Shown here in pieces: positions 26,777-34,764 of a stretch of DNA of 34,764 nucleotides. The position numbers were made by a program, and so were the translations under genes. How positions within the stretch are numbered: position 1 is the first letter of the stretch; every line of letters starts with the position of its first letter. Source of the DNA: Candidatus Rifleibacteriota bacterium (GTDB lineage Bacteria > Muiribacteriota > UBA6191 > JACPRK01 > JACQZM01); NCBI GenBank assembly GCA_016213885.1, contig JACQZM010000213.1, forward strand, positions 1-34,764. Reading direction: 5' to 3'. Under the pieces are notes generated by a model. It saw only the letters and a program-made list of their open reading frames with translations. It was not told the DNA's origin and made no database searches.

Positions 26777-27796
26777 ATGGACGTCGACTTCGACATCCTC
26801 TCGTCGCCCCCGCACGAGCGCGCGCCGACAGCGGTCGGTATCGGGGTGTTCGACGGGGTCCATCTGGCCCACCGGAAGCTCATCGATCACGTGGTGGGCG
26901 CAGCCCGGTCGACCGGCTGCGCCCCCTGCATCTTGACGTTCTGTCCCCATCCTGAAGAGGCGCTCACCGGCCGCCAGGTTCCCCACCTGACCACCCTGGA
27001 GGAGCGACTGGCGCTGATCGCCTCCCATGGCGTGACGCGCTGCGCCGTCGCGCGGTTCAGCGAGGAGTTCTCCCGACTGACCCCGGAGGTGTTCGCCCGG
27101 GAGGTGCTGGTCCACCGTCTGGACGCCCGGGCCGTGGTGGTCGGCTTCAACTTCCGGTTCGGCCACCACGGTGCCGGCACCGTGGAGACCCTGGGCAAGC
27201 TGGGGCGCCGGCTGGGCTTCGAGGTGACCGTCATGGGGCCGATCCAGATCGCCGACCAGACCGTCTCCTCGTCGGCGATCCGCAGCGCTCTGGGGCACGG
27301 TCAGGTGGAGCTGGCGGCCACCATGCTGGGGCGGCCCTACGCCCTGGTGGGCATGGTGGCGCCGGGGGCAGGGCGGGGGCACCGGCTCGGCTTTCCCACG
27401 GCGAACCTGCAGGTGGACCCTGCCCGGGTCGTGGTGCCCAGGCCGGGAGTCTACTGCGGCGTCGCCCGTCCCGCCGGGGGAGAGCACTACCCGGCGCTGG
27501 TCAACGTGGGGATCAGACCCACCTTCGAGGGCGACCGGGGGGCGCTGATCCCGGAGGTGTATCTCCACGGCTTCTCGGGCACGCTCGCCGGGCGGTCGCT
27601 GGCCATGCTCTTCCAGGAGCGGCTGCGGGACGAGGTGCGGTTTCCTTCGGCGGACGCCTTGGTGGTGCAGCTCCAGGCCGATCTCGACCAGCTCCGGCTC
27701 AGGATCTCCCGGGGAGACTACCAGCGGTGGCTGGGGTGGGCCGCGGACGGGCCGGCGGCGCGCCTCGAGCCGCCCGGGAGGCTCGACCACCCTTGA
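26777..27796 (+). CDS. ribF: bifunctional riboflavin kinase/FAD synthetase
   Basis: GVFDGVHLAHRKLI, VVVGFNFRFGHHGAG, SSSAIRSAL, GHRLGFPTANLQ, GVYCGVARPAGGEHYPALVNVGIRPTFEG. Confidence 0.93.
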   Translation: MDVDFDILSSPPHERAPTAVGIGVFDGVHLAHRKLIDHVVGAARSTGCAPCILTFCPHPEEALTGRQVPHLTTLEERLALIASHGVTRCAVARFSEEFSRLTPEVFAREVLVHRLDARAVVVGFNFRFGHHGAGTVETLGKLGRRLGFEVTVMGPIQIADQTVSSSAIRSALGHGQVELAATMLGRPYALVGMVAPGAGRGHRLGFPTANLQVDPARVVVPRPGVYCGVARPAGGEHYPALVNVGIRPTFEGDRGALIPEVYLHGFSGTLAGRSLAMLFQERLRDEVRFPSADALVVQLQADLDQLRLRISRGDYQRWLGWAADGPAARLEPPGRLDHP

Positions 27797-28701
27797 CCGC
27801 CGGAGAGGCCGGCATTCTCGCCAGGCTCCAGCCCTGTCGCAAGCTGGTCGAGGCGGAGCTGTCGAGGGTGCTGCCCCGGGCCACCCGGGCGCCGGTGAGA
27901 CTGCACCGGGCCATGCGCTACGCCGCTCTCGGGCCCGGCAAGCGTCTGAGGCCCATGCTCACGGTGCTCGTGGCCCGGATGTTCGGAGTCGCGCCGAGGC
28001 GGTCGGCGCCGTACGCCGTGGCGTTCGAGCTGCTTCACACCTACTCGTTGATCCACGACGACCTCCCCTGCATGGACGATGACGACTACCGGCGCGGCCG
28101 CCTCACCTGCCACAAGAAGTTCGGCGAGGCCACGGCGGTTCTCGCCGGCGACGCCCTGCTGACCCTGGCGTTCGGAACGCTGACCGACAGGGCCATCGAG
28201 GCGAACCTGCCGGCCCGGCGGACCGTGCAGCTCGTCTCCGAGCTGGCCAGGGCGGCCGGGTCGCAGGGGCTCATCTTCGGCCAGATCGACGATCTTGAGG
28301 CCGAGGGGAAGAGGGTCAGCCTGAAGCGGCTGGCGTCGATCCACGATCGGAAGACCGGAAGGTTGTTCACTGTCGCTCTCCGCGCCGGGGCGATCCTCGG
28401 CGGCGCCGACCGACGGGAGCTCGAGGTGATCACCCGGTACGGAGACCTCTTCGGACAGGTCTTCCAGATAACCGATGACATTCTAGATGTCACCGGGAGT
28501 TTCGAGGAGATCGGGAAACCGGTGGGATCGGACCGGAAGAACGAGAAGGCGACCTACGTGAGCCTGCTCTCCGTGGACAGGGCGCGGGCGATCGCCCGGG
28601 CTCTGTGCCGGAGAGCCGTCCGGACGATCCGCCGGCTCCGGGGCCGGCCGGTCGAGCCGCTGGTGGACCTGGTGGAGTACCTCCCGGGCCGGATCAGCTA
28701 G
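27793..28701 (+). CDS. ispA: polyprenyl (farnesyl/geranylgeranyl) diphosphate synthase
   Basis: GPGKRLRPML, LLHTYSLIHDDLPCMDDDDYRRGRLTCHKKFGEATAVLAGDALL, GQVFQITDDILD; TTG start overlapping the ribF TGA. Confidence 0.93.
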   Translation: MTAGEAGILARLQPCRKLVEAELSRVLPRATRAPVRLHRAMRYAALGPGKRLRPMLTVLVARMFGVAPRRSAPYAVAFELLHTYSLIHDDLPCMDDDDYRRGRLTCHKKFGEATAVLAGDALLTLAFGTLTDRAIEANLPARRTVQLVSELARAAGSQGLIFGQIDDLEAEGKRVSLKRLASIHDRKTGRLFTVALRAGAILGGADRRELEVITRYGDLFGQVFQITDDILDVTGSFEEIGKPVGSDRKNEKATYVSLLSVDRARAIARALCRRAVRTIRRLRGRPVEPLVDLVEYLPGRIS

Positions 28702-28797
28702 GAGCCTGTCGGAGTTCCGGCCCGGACGGTCCGCCCCCGGGGCTGCGCGGTGTCACGAATCTCCGGGAGGTTGACCTTCTTGCTCATGGGGGAGCCG

Positions 28798-29517
28798 ATG
28801 AGCTGGGCCGTGGTGGTCGCCGCAGGCAGCGGTCGACGCATGGGGAGCGCCTTGCCCAAGCAGTTCCTGACCGTGAACCGACGGTCGATACTGGCCCACT
28901 GCCTGAGAGCGCTTCTCTCCCACCCGGCCGTGCTCGGGGCGGTCGTGGCTCTTCCCCGAGGGTACGTCCGCTACACCAGGGAGAAGATCCTGGCGAGGGA
29001 GCGGCTCGGCAAGCCGGTTGTGCTGGTCGTCGGGGGCCCGGAGCGGTCGGAGTCGGTCGTGCGGGCGCTCCGGCTCGTGCCCCCGGACGTGTCCCATGTT
29101 ATCATTCATGACGGCGTGCGCCCTTGCGTGCCTCATGCGTTGATCGATCGGCTGCTGGACGGCGCGTTCCGGTGGGGGGCGGCGATCCCGGGCTTGAGGG
29201 CCACCGACACGCTCAAGGAGATCGGGCCCGACCGGTCGGTGGTGCGGACCCTGGAACGTGACCAGGTGGTGGCGGTCCAGACCCCGCAGGCGTTTCGTCG
29301 GGAGCTGATCGAGAGGGCGTACGCCCGGATCGACCGGCGCCGGCACACCGACTGCTCGTCGGCGCTGGAGGCGGTCGGCGTGCCGGTCCGGGTCGTGGAG
29401 GGCGCCGCCGAGAACATCAAGGTCACGACGCCGATCGATCTGGCCGTGCTGGGGGCGCTTCTGGGAAGCCGTGACCCGCGACCAGCCGCGGGGGCCGTGA
29501 GGAGACGGAGGACATGA
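28798..29517 (+). CDS. ispD: 2-C-methyl-D-erythritol 4-phosphate cytidylyltransferase
   Basis: AVVVAAGSGRRMGSALPKQFL, VGGPERSESVVRAL, IIHDGVRPCV, QTPQAFRREL, ENIKVTTPIDL; RBS GGGGGAG upstream. Confidence 0.95.
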   Translation: MSWAVVVAAGSGRRMGSALPKQFLTVNRRSILAHCLRALLSHPAVLGAVVALPRGYVRYTREKILARERLGKPVVLVVGGPERSESVVRALRLVPPDVSHVIIHDGVRPCVPHALIDRLLDGAFRWGAAIPGLRATDTLKEIGPDRSVVRTLERDQVVAVQTPQAFRRELIERAYARIDRRRHTDCSSALEAVGVPVRVVEGAAENIKVTTPIDLAVLGALLGSRDPRPAAGAVRRRRT

Positions 29518-31625
29518 GGCTCATCTTCGGGCTCGTCCACCTCGTCAAGCTCTTCGTCGTCTCGTTGATCCTGGTCGGCATCCTGGTGACCGTGGGCGGC
29601 ACCATCATGACCGTCCTGTTCCTCCAGAACCTGGCGGCGGACCTGCCCTCCCTCTCCGGGCTGGTCCACAAGCCGTCGATCACCACCAAGATCTACGACG
29701 TGAACAACGTCGTGCTGGACGAACTGTTCGCCGAGGAGCTCAGGGAGAAGATCGTCCCGCTCAAGGAGATCCCCAAGATCACCCAGATGGCGTTCATCGC
29801 CACGGAGGACCAGCGCTTCTACCAGCACTACGGCATCGACCCCAAGCGCATCCTGGGAGCGCTCTACGCGGACTTCGTGGCCAAGCAGGCCGTGCAGGGC
29901 GCCTCCACGATCACGCAGCAGCTGGCCAAGAACCTCTTTCTCAAGCCGGAGAAGACGATCTCCCGGAAGCTCAGGGAGATGATCCTGTCGTTCCGCCTCG
30001 AGCGGACCTACACCAAGGACGAGATCCTCCAGCTGTACCTGAACGAGATCTTCTTCGGCGACCGGATCCACGGTATCGCCTCCGCGTCGAAGTACTACTT
30101 CGGAAAAGACGTCAAGGATCTCACCCTGGCCGAGTCGGCGATCCTGGCCGGGCTGCCCAAGTCTCCGAACCGGTTCTCGCCGTTCAACAAACGCAACCCC
30201 CAGGCCTGGAAGGAGCGACAGCGGGTGGTCCTGGCGCTCATGGAGCAGCAGGGATGCGTGTCCAGAAAGGAGATGGACGAGGCGGTCAAGGAGGAGATCC
30301 GGTTCGCCACCGGAGGGCCCGGCTCCACCGCCAGGGAGGCGCCGTACTTCCTGGAGTACATCAAGAGACAGCTCCTGGACAGGTTCGGCTTCAAGCGGGT
30401 CTTCGCCAAGGGTCTCAAGGTCTACACCACCCTGGACCTGAAGGTGCAGAAGCTGGCGGAGAAGCACTTCCTCGGCGGCGACGTGTTCAAGAACAAGCCG
30501 GTGGAAGACTTCCCCGACTTCCAGGGCGCCTTCCTGGCCATGGACCCCACGGACGGGGCGATCAAGGCCATGATCGGCGGCCGCGACTTCAAGCGGTACA
30601 AGTTCAACCGGGCCGTGCAGGCCCGGCGCCAGCCAGGGTCGTCGTTCAAGCCGTTCGTGTACTGCGCCGCTTTCGCCTCCGGCATCTCGCCCACCAAGGT
30701 GGTCGTGGACGAACCGTACTCCAAGTACGACCCCGGGGCCCAGCGCTGGTGGAGCCCCCAGAACTACGAGAACCGGTACTACGGGTCCGTGACCCTGGCG
30801 ACCGCGCTCGCCAAGTCGCTCAACACGGTGTCGGTCCGTCTGTGCGAGAACATCGGGGTCGAGAAGGTGGTGGCCATGGCGCAGCGGCTCGGCATCACCA
30901 GTCCGCTCACGCCGAACCTGACGCTGGCCCTGGGATCCCCCGACGTGACGCTGATGGAGATGGTCTCCGCGTACGCCTCCTTCGCGAACCTGGGCATCCA
31001 CGTGAACCCCCGGGGGATCGTCCGGGTGGAGGATGCCGACGGACAGACGATCTACGAGGAAGAGGTGGTCGAACGGGAGGTGCTGGACGAGAAGGTGGCC
31101 TACTCCATGGTGCGGGCCATGATGGGCGTGGTCGACTTCGGGACCGGCACCAGGGCCCAGGTTCCCGGATACCAGGTGGCCGGCAAGACCGGCACGAACC
31201 AGGACCACATCGACGCCTGGTTCCTGGGTTACATGCCGGACCTGGTGGCCGGGGCCAACGTGGGTTACGACGACCGTCGATCCATGGGCAACAAGATGAC
31301 CGGCGGGCGGCTGGTGGCGCCCATGGTCGGGGCGTTCTTCCGGGACTACGTGAAGCTGCACCCGGGCCGCAAGGAGTTCAAGCCGCCCAGCGGCATGGCG
31401 GTCGTGGCGATCTGCCGCGACACGAACCTGTTGCCCGGCCCCAACTGCACCCACGTGACGAGCCAGGCGTTCCCGCGGGGGAAGGCGCCCACGGTCCACT
31501 GCCGGTCCCACGGCGTGGAGACCGACGACGGCGTGGAGACCGACGATGGAGGCGTTCGCGCCGACGCCACGGCCTCCGGTACCGACGGGTCCACGGAAGA
31601 GCCGTCCTCGCAGGACGGCTACTGA
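29514..31625 (+). CDS. mrcA: penicillin-binding protein 1A (transglycosylase/transpeptidase)
   Basis: FIATEDQRFYQHYGID, QGASTITQQLAKNLFLKPEKTISRKLREMILSFRLERTYTKDEILQLYLNEIFFG, RQPGSSFKPFVY, SLNTVSVRL, AGKTGTNQDHIDAWFLGY. Confidence 0.96.
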   Translation: MRLIFGLVHLVKLFVVSLILVGILVTVGGTIMTVLFLQNLAADLPSLSGLVHKPSITTKIYDVNNVVLDELFAEELREKIVPLKEIPKITQMAFIATEDQRFYQHYGIDPKRILGALYADFVAKQAVQGASTITQQLAKNLFLKPEKTISRKLREMILSFRLERTYTKDEILQLYLNEIFFGDRIHGIASASKYYFGKDVKDLTLAESAILAGLPKSPNRFSPFNKRNPQAWKERQRVVLALMEQQGCVSRKEMDEAVKEEIRFATGGPGSTAREAPYFLEYIKRQLLDRFGFKRVFAKGLKVYTTLDLKVQKLAEKHFLGGDVFKNKPVEDFPDFQGAFLAMDPTDGAIKAMIGGRDFKRYKFNRAVQARRQPGSSFKPFVYCAAFASGISPTKVVVDEPYSKYDPGAQRWWSPQNYENRYYGSVTLATALAKSLNTVSVRLCENIGVEKVVAMAQRLGITSPLTPNLTLALGSPDVTLMEMVSAYASFANLGIHVNPRGIVRVEDADGQTIYEEEVVEREVLDEKVAYSMVRAMMGVVDFGTGTRAQVPGYQVAGKTGTNQDHIDAWFLGYMPDLVAGANVGYDDRRSMGNKMTGGRLVAPMVGAFFRDYVKLHPGRKEFKPPSGMAVVAICRDTNLLPGPNCTHVTSQAFPRGKAPTVHCRSHGVETDDGVETDDGGVRADATASGTDGSTEEPSSQDGY
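31512..31547 (+). repeat. 18-bp tandem duplication within the PBP1A C-terminal tail (GVETDD x2)
   Basis: ggcgtggagaccgacgac ggcgtggagaccgacgat. Confidence 0.8.
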
Positions 31626-31659
31626 CGCCCGTGGTCGTGAGCTCGGCGGCGCCACGACG

Positions 31660-32654
31660 GTGACCGGTGTCGATCGGGCAACGTCACGATCCCGGGCATG
31701 GGCGTTCCGGCTGGCGGCGCTGGGCCTGGCCACGGTGCTGGCGATCGCCGTGGCCGAGGTGGCGGTCCGGGTGGTGGACCCGTTCGGGGTCCACTACCAC
31801 AGCCACATCGAGGGCCTGAGGAGACTGGCCCGCTGGAGCGCCCGCACCCCGCTCATCTACGAGAACGCCCCCTCCACGAAGACCGTAATCCACGGCGTCG
31901 AGTACCGCATCAACAGCCTGGGTCACCGGGGGCCGGAGCCCCGCTTGGCCGTCCCGGCGGTCCGCAGGATCCTGGGGGTGGGCGACTCGGTGACGTTCGG
32001 CGCCGGCGTGAACCAGGACGAGACGTTCCTCGAGCTGGTGGCCCGGCGGCTGTCCCGACCGAGCCAGCCCTGGGACGCGTACAACACCGGGGTGGTCAGC
32101 TACGGCATCCACCAGGAGCTGGAGGTGCTCGGGATCTGGCTGCCCCGGATCGAGCCGGCGGTGGTGGTGCACTGCTTCGTGGCCAACGACATCCAGCGGG
32201 CTCTGCCCCCGCTGAACCAGCGGTTCCCCGGATGGCAGCGGTTCCATGGCCGGCGATCGCCCGTGGACGTGTGGACCTCGGTGGATTCGTGGATCGCCGC
32301 GCCGTTGCTGCGTCGCGTCACCCCGGCGCTGTCGGACCTGATGGTCCACGCGATCACGTCGAGGGCCGAGGAGGCGAACCGGCGGACCCTGGCCGCCGGC
32401 GGGCTCGACTCCGAGACCTTGCTGATGGAGTCGGCGGCATGGCGCGAGTCGGCCCGGGCGCTGAAAGACTACTGCCAGCTGGCCAGACAGCACGCACGGT
32501 CCATCTCGTGGTGCCCGCCAGGGACCCCCGCTGGAGCCGGGTCGCCCCGGAGGCGCTCAGGGTCTCCGTGGCCGACCCGCACCCGTCGGTCCTGGGCCAC
32601 CGCCTGCTGGCCGAGATGATCGCCGAGGTCATCGAGAAGGATCTCGGGCGGTAG
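31660..32654 (+). pseudogene. membrane-anchored SGNH/GDSL hydrolase with an apparent frameshift near 32480-32500 (or sequencing error)
   Basis: GVGDSVTFGAGVNQDETFLELVARRL..NTGVVSYGIHQEL..VVVHCFVANDIQ in one frame; ARTVHLVVPARDPRWSRVAPEALRVSVADPHPSVLGHRLLAEMIAEVIEKDL in another. Confidence 0.7.
32501..32555 (+). repeat. 55-bp repeat copy 1 (HLVVPARDPRWSRVAPEA)
   Basis: About 5 mismatches versus 34608-34662. Confidence 0.75.
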
Positions 32655-32795
32655 GAGTTTGCCCCGGCGAGGGTCCGAGTGTGCCTTTGCTGAAGGCTGA
32701 CCTGCGGTGTCGCCACGCCTTGGTGACGCGGAGAGTGCGGCTGGACCCATCCGATGGACAGACGGCGCCCGACGAGAACCAGTGGTTGAACGCAC

Positions 32796-32832
32796 TTGCC
32801 GGCTTGGTCATACCAAGGTATGATTTGGTCAT
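32796..32832 (+). promoter_or_regulatory. promoter/operator of the RHH-PIN module: TTGCCG - 17 bp - TATGAT overlapping CATACC-AA-GGTATG and two TTGGTCAT direct repeats
   Basis: Inverted repeat 32809-32822; direct repeats at 32804-32811 and 32825-32832 (21-bp spacing); ATG at 32831. Confidence 0.65.
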
Positions 32833-33067
32833 GGGCAACGTGAAGAAGCTTGCGATCTCTCTGCCGCCAGACCTCGCGGCCGCGATAGGGGCGGCGGCCG
32901 AAAGCGAGGGCATCTCGCTCTCCGGCTGGCTTGCCGAGGCTGCCGCGCGGAGGCTGCGACGGCGAGCGGCGCTCCGGGCGCTCGCGGACTATGAAGCCGA
33001 ATTCGGCACGATCGGTGAGGAAGAACTGGAAGCAGTCGATCAATGGCTCAAGAGTTCGTTGGGGTGA
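32831..33067 (+). CDS. ribbon-helix-helix-like antitoxin
   Basis: VKKLAISLPPDLAAAIGAAAESEGISLSGWLAEAAARRLRRRAALRALADYEAEFGTIGEEELE. Confidence 0.85.
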   Translation: MGNVKKLAISLPPDLAAAIGAAAESEGISLSGWLAEAAARRLRRRAALRALADYEAEFGTIGEEELEAVDQWLKSSLG

Positions 33068-33453
33068 TCCTGGATTCTGGTGCCCTGATTGCCGCGGACA
33101 AGGGTGATCGTCGCTTCTGGACGTTCTGGAAGAGGGCGCTTCAGCTTGATCTCGACATGAGGGTCCCAACCACGGTGATCGCTCAGGCGTGGCGCGGCGC
33201 CAACAATGCGAGGATGGCCCGAGTTCTCAAGAGCTGTTCTGTCGAAACCTTGTCGGAGGGGCCTGCGCGTGCGACAGGCGAGCTGTGTGGCCGCGCCGGG
33301 ACGAAGGAGATCGTGGACTCCCATGTCGTGTTGTCGGCCCACATCCGCGGGTACATGATCGTTACCTGCGATTCAGACGATGTCGAACTGCTGGCCGCTC
33401 TTTTCGAGAAGCCGCCCAAGCTGCTGGACCTCCGACGACTCTCCATTCCCTAA
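33043..33453 (+). CDS. PIN-domain toxin (VapC-like)
   Basis: VILDSGALIAADKGDRRFW..VPTTVIAQAWRG...AGTKEIVDSHVVLSAHIRGYMIVTCDSDDVELLA; 25-bp overlap with antitoxin. Confidence 0.85.
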   Translation: MAQEFVGVILDSGALIAADKGDRRFWTFWKRALQLDLDMRVPTTVIAQAWRGANNARMARVLKSCSVETLSEGPARATGELCGRAGTKEIVDSHVVLSAHIRGYMIVTCDSDDVELLAALFEKPPKLLDLRRLSIP

Positions 33454-33774
33454 CCCCCCAGCGAGGACATCGGCAACCCAGCCCATGTGAAGAGTGGAAG
33501 CGCGAGGACGACAGGCGCGTCGAGTCCCTCCGAGGTGCTCGTCGTTGTCGGGAAAGCTCAGAGGCTTCTCTTCCGCGTGGAAGCGCTCGAACGGGCTGGA
33601 TCCCCGGAGAGCGTCGTGTCGTGAGTGGTCGTAGACCTCGCGCAGAAGACCTCCGGCCGGAAGGCGAGAGCCGCGTGAGTAGCTGGCCTTGGGTTGGGTG
33701 GTGGCACGACAGATGGGCGTGGAAGCCCTTCGGGACAGGTGCTATCCTGAAGAAGGCCCCCCTGGAGGTGTGCC

Positions 33775-34044
33775 GTGGGCGAGAAGCTGACCTGGGACGA
33801 GATCAAGAAGCGGTTCCCCGATGAATGGGTCGTGCTCGTCGACAGCTCCTTCAACGAAAACGAGGACCTCACCGAGGGCACCGTGTTCGCCCACGGGAGC
33901 AACCGTGACACGATCTATGACCAGTGCAGGCGGGCTCCCAGCCCCTTCGCAGTCAGGTTCACAGGGCAACTGCGGGGAGGCTTGATCGGGTTCTATGCCG
34001 AAGACCTGGAAGAGAAGAGTCAGCCCCGACGCCCCACTCGTTGA
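33775..34044 (+). CDS. small conserved protein (DUF5678-like)
   Basis: LTWDEIKKRFPDEWVVLVDSSFNENEDLTEGTVFAHGSNRDTIYDQCRR..FAVRFTGQL; upstream RBS TGGAGG. Confidence 0.65.
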   Translation: MGEKLTWDEIKKRFPDEWVVLVDSSFNENEDLTEGTVFAHGSNRDTIYDQCRRAPSPFAVRFTGQLRGGLIGFYAEDLEEKSQPRRPTR

Positions 34045-34399
34045 CGTACCTGTCGTGGTGGAAGGTCCTGGCGGACGAGCCATACAGGCCTGCTTCGTTC
34101 TCGATCCCGGGACTCCGGTCACGATTCTGGACGCCCGCCTGGCTCCCTCGATCGACCTCGGGGAGGACCGGTCGGAAGGTCCGTCCCGGCTGTGGGGCCC
34201 CACCGGGCCGGATGACGGCTACAAGGTGCGGGTGAAGCAACTCGCAGTGATGGGTCACGGGCTGGACGATCAAGAGATCCGTTGTCACCATCTGTGGTCC
34301 GAGGCCGGTATCGACGGACTGCTCGGTCTTGACGTCCTCAGGCGAGGCAAGCTGGTACTCGATCTGCCCTGGGGCCTCGTCGAGTTCACGTGGAACTGA
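33995..34399 (+). CDS. retropepsin-like (clan AA) aspartic protease homologue with DPG in place of DTG/DSG
   Basis: DVPVVVEGPGGRAIQACFVLDPGTPVTILDARLA...GIDGLLGLDVLRRGKLVLDLPWGLVEF; 50-bp overlap with previous gene. Confidence 0.65.
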   Translation: MPKTWKRRVSPDAPLVDVPVVVEGPGGRAIQACFVLDPGTPVTILDARLAPSIDLGEDRSEGPSRLWGPTGPDDGYKVRVKQLAVMGHGLDDQEIRCHHLWSEAGIDGLLGLDVLRRGKLVLDLPWGLVEFTWN

Positions 34400-34607
34400 G
34401 CCCTGGCGCGGACCCTGGAAGGAGCGAGGGACTCCCGCAGCCTACCATCGCTTCTTCAAGGCGACCTCCACGGCGGTCTCGAGGAGCTCCTGAGCGCGCT
34501 GGAAGCAGATCGATGCCTTTCCAGGGTCAACCCTCTGGGTCTCGAGGGGTCGGGGGCAGCGTGAAGCTGGTCGCTGCGCTCGACCGCATCGTGCTGGGCG
34601 CGGGGGC

Positions 34608-34662
34608 CCATCTCGTGGTGCCCGCCGGGGACCCCCGCTGGACCCGGACCGCCCCGGCGGCG
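34608..34662 (+). repeat. 55-bp repeat copy 2 (HLVVPAGDPRWTRTAPAA)
   Basis: About 91% identical to 32501-32555, same reading frame. Confidence 0.75.
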
Positions 34663-34764
34663 TTGACGAGGAAGATGCGCCGCACGCCCTGCGGGAGGGC
34701 GACCTCGCCGAGGCTGTCCGGGCGCAGCGGGCCCTGGTGGGAGCGCATCTGCGCCTCGAGGCGC

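Noticed and set aside
25151-27790. 879-aa minus-strand ORF antisense to subtilase and ribF
   Set aside because: Spans two well-supported genes on the other strand, compositionally a shadow ORF.
29133-31733. 866-aa minus-strand ORF antisense to ispD/PBP1A
   Set aside because: Shadow ORF; PBP1A motifs on the plus strand are definitive.
34439-34540. Minus-strand peptide DPGKASICFQRAQELLETAVEVALKKRW suggestive of a HEPN-like fragment
   Set aside because: Too short and generic to assign a family.
1-34764. CRISPR arrays, IS elements or integrase
   Set aside because: No regularly spaced repeats and no transposase/integrase-like protein seen; the repeats found are two-copy only.

Overview
GC-rich bacterial chromosomal window, taxon not determinable from sequence alone. 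Coding content in order: 3' end of a PHA synthase (phaC-like) with a convergent phaR; two secreted hypothetical proteins; a complete archaeal-type gatE-gatD pair behind a good promoter; a sphingomyelinase C-like protein lacking its central catalytic segment; a sirtuin; an M28 peptidase relic fused to a 130-bp duplicated fragment; a Schlafen/AlbA_2 gene divergent from a TumE/TumA-like toxin-antitoxin pair; an orphan Lon N-domain gene with a coupled downstream frame interrupted by TAG; an SMI1/KNR4 protein; a three-gene overlapping operon of an XPB-like helicase and two large winged-helix/helicase-associated partners; an AbrB/PIN module; a small-protein/HNH pair; a membrane AAA+ ATPase; a secreted subtilase; ribF-ispA-ispD-PBP1A; a frameshifted SGNH hydrolase; an RHH/PIN module; and a small gene overlapping a retropepsin-like gene with a DPG active-site motif. 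The best leads are bacterial-context GatDE, the XPB three-gene module, and repeated promoter geometry implying leaderless mRNAs (phaR, all three TA modules, and the HNH pair). No CRISPR array, rRNA, convincing tRNA or transposase was seen.
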